Source of the DNA: Colivicinus sp022776215
Lineage (GTDB): Bacteria > Bacillota_I > Bacilli_A > Erysipelotrichales > Erysipelotrichaceae
Length of the DNA stretch: 37,489 nt
Reading direction: 5' to 3'
NCBI GenBank assembly: GCA_022776215.1
Contig: JALFIR010000074.1
Coordinates: 1 to 37,489, forward strand
The notes below the pieces were generated by a model that ran no database searches, was not told where the DNA came from, and worked only from the letters and a program-made list of their open reading frames with translations. The translations under genes and the position numbers were made by a program. This document shows, in pieces, positions 37,350 through 37,489 of this stretch. Each line of letters starts with the position of its first letter. The stretch's first letter is position 1.

Positions 37350-37489
37350 AGAGGGAGCGCCAGTTCGGTGCATATAACATAGTTAGGTGAAACTCCTAAC
37401 CTGGTAATTCCTAGCAAGAAGCCAGTATCTAGCCTTGGACTTATAATCGTGAGGTTATAGGTTAAGCGTAGGCAAGAAAGACTTAGAAC
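37350..37489 (+). ncRNA. Structured RNA start, possibly a group II intron 5' end (cut by window)
   Basis: From about 37350 the sequence becomes less AT-rich and full of hairpins: GTTAGG / CCTAAC with a TGAAACT loop (37382-37400) and TATAA / TTATA around TCGTGAGG (about 37445-37462). GGAGCGCCAGTTC at the start and GGTGAAACTCC, CTAGCAAGAAGCC and GTAGGCAAGAAAG recall domain I of bacterial group II introns. The usual 5' GUGYG is not exact here (GAGCG). The reverse transcriptase and domains V-VI would lie outside. Confidence 0.45.

Overview
The window looks like chromosome of a low-GC Gram-positive gut bacterium, most likely an Erysipelotrichia-type Firmicute. I base this on AT-rich codon use, Shine-Dalgarno sites with TATAAT-type promoters, an F-type ATP synthase operon, an LCP cell-wall protein, and a short-chain dehydrogenase that closely resembles bile-acid 12alpha-hydroxysteroid dehydrogenases. 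The taxon is an inference; no rRNA or tRNA gene is visible.

Layout. Positions 1-248 are the end of an IS3-family element. dnaX, recR, a Card1/DUF1887-like protein, an EVE/PUA-like protein, a PaaI thioesterase and a membrane-anchored unknown form a tightly overlapping operon (390-5811). Then come a membrane protein with a degenerate zinc-protease motif, a uracil-type permease with an attenuator leader, ridA, and an AAA/PD-(D/E)XK protein. Next is an RNA-metabolism block: cca, a membrane protein, a rhodanese-TtcA fusion and rnr, followed by two HAD phosphatases. Positions 17.4-24.1 kb form an accessory or defence region: Fic, HipA-like kinase, PIN-like protein, a RloA-type ATPase, and a rloB gene split by an IS200/IS605 element (tnpA degenerate, tnpB intact, with a candidate omega RNA). 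Two tiny tandem paralogues and two DUF1275 membrane proteins lead into the atp operon (25.9-32.0 kb). A lipoprotein-LCP fusion and a Lys-rich membrane protein follow. Positions 34.2-36.4 kb hold an array of three related small units and a second Fic gene; a 12alpha-HSDH-like gene and a structured RNA start, possibly a group II intron, close the window.

Main discoveries. (1) The 34.3-36.43 kb array looks like an undescribed type I toxin-antitoxin family. Each unit has a conserved promoter, a covarying 5' hairpin, a 29-30 residue hydrophobic peptide, a bidirectional terminator, and a unit-specific direct-repeat pair. One repeat covers the peptide's ribosome site; the other lies at the start of a convergent RNA of about 50-60 nt. 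(2) The 12-base motif GGGCTCGAATCT occurs in small tandem clusters inside five unrelated genes, in both orientations and more than one reading frame. (3) ATP synthase alpha carries an N-terminal piece resembling the delta C-terminal domain, and no atpH gene is present. (4) Many promoters place the -10 box about 6 nt before ATG, implying leaderless mRNAs.
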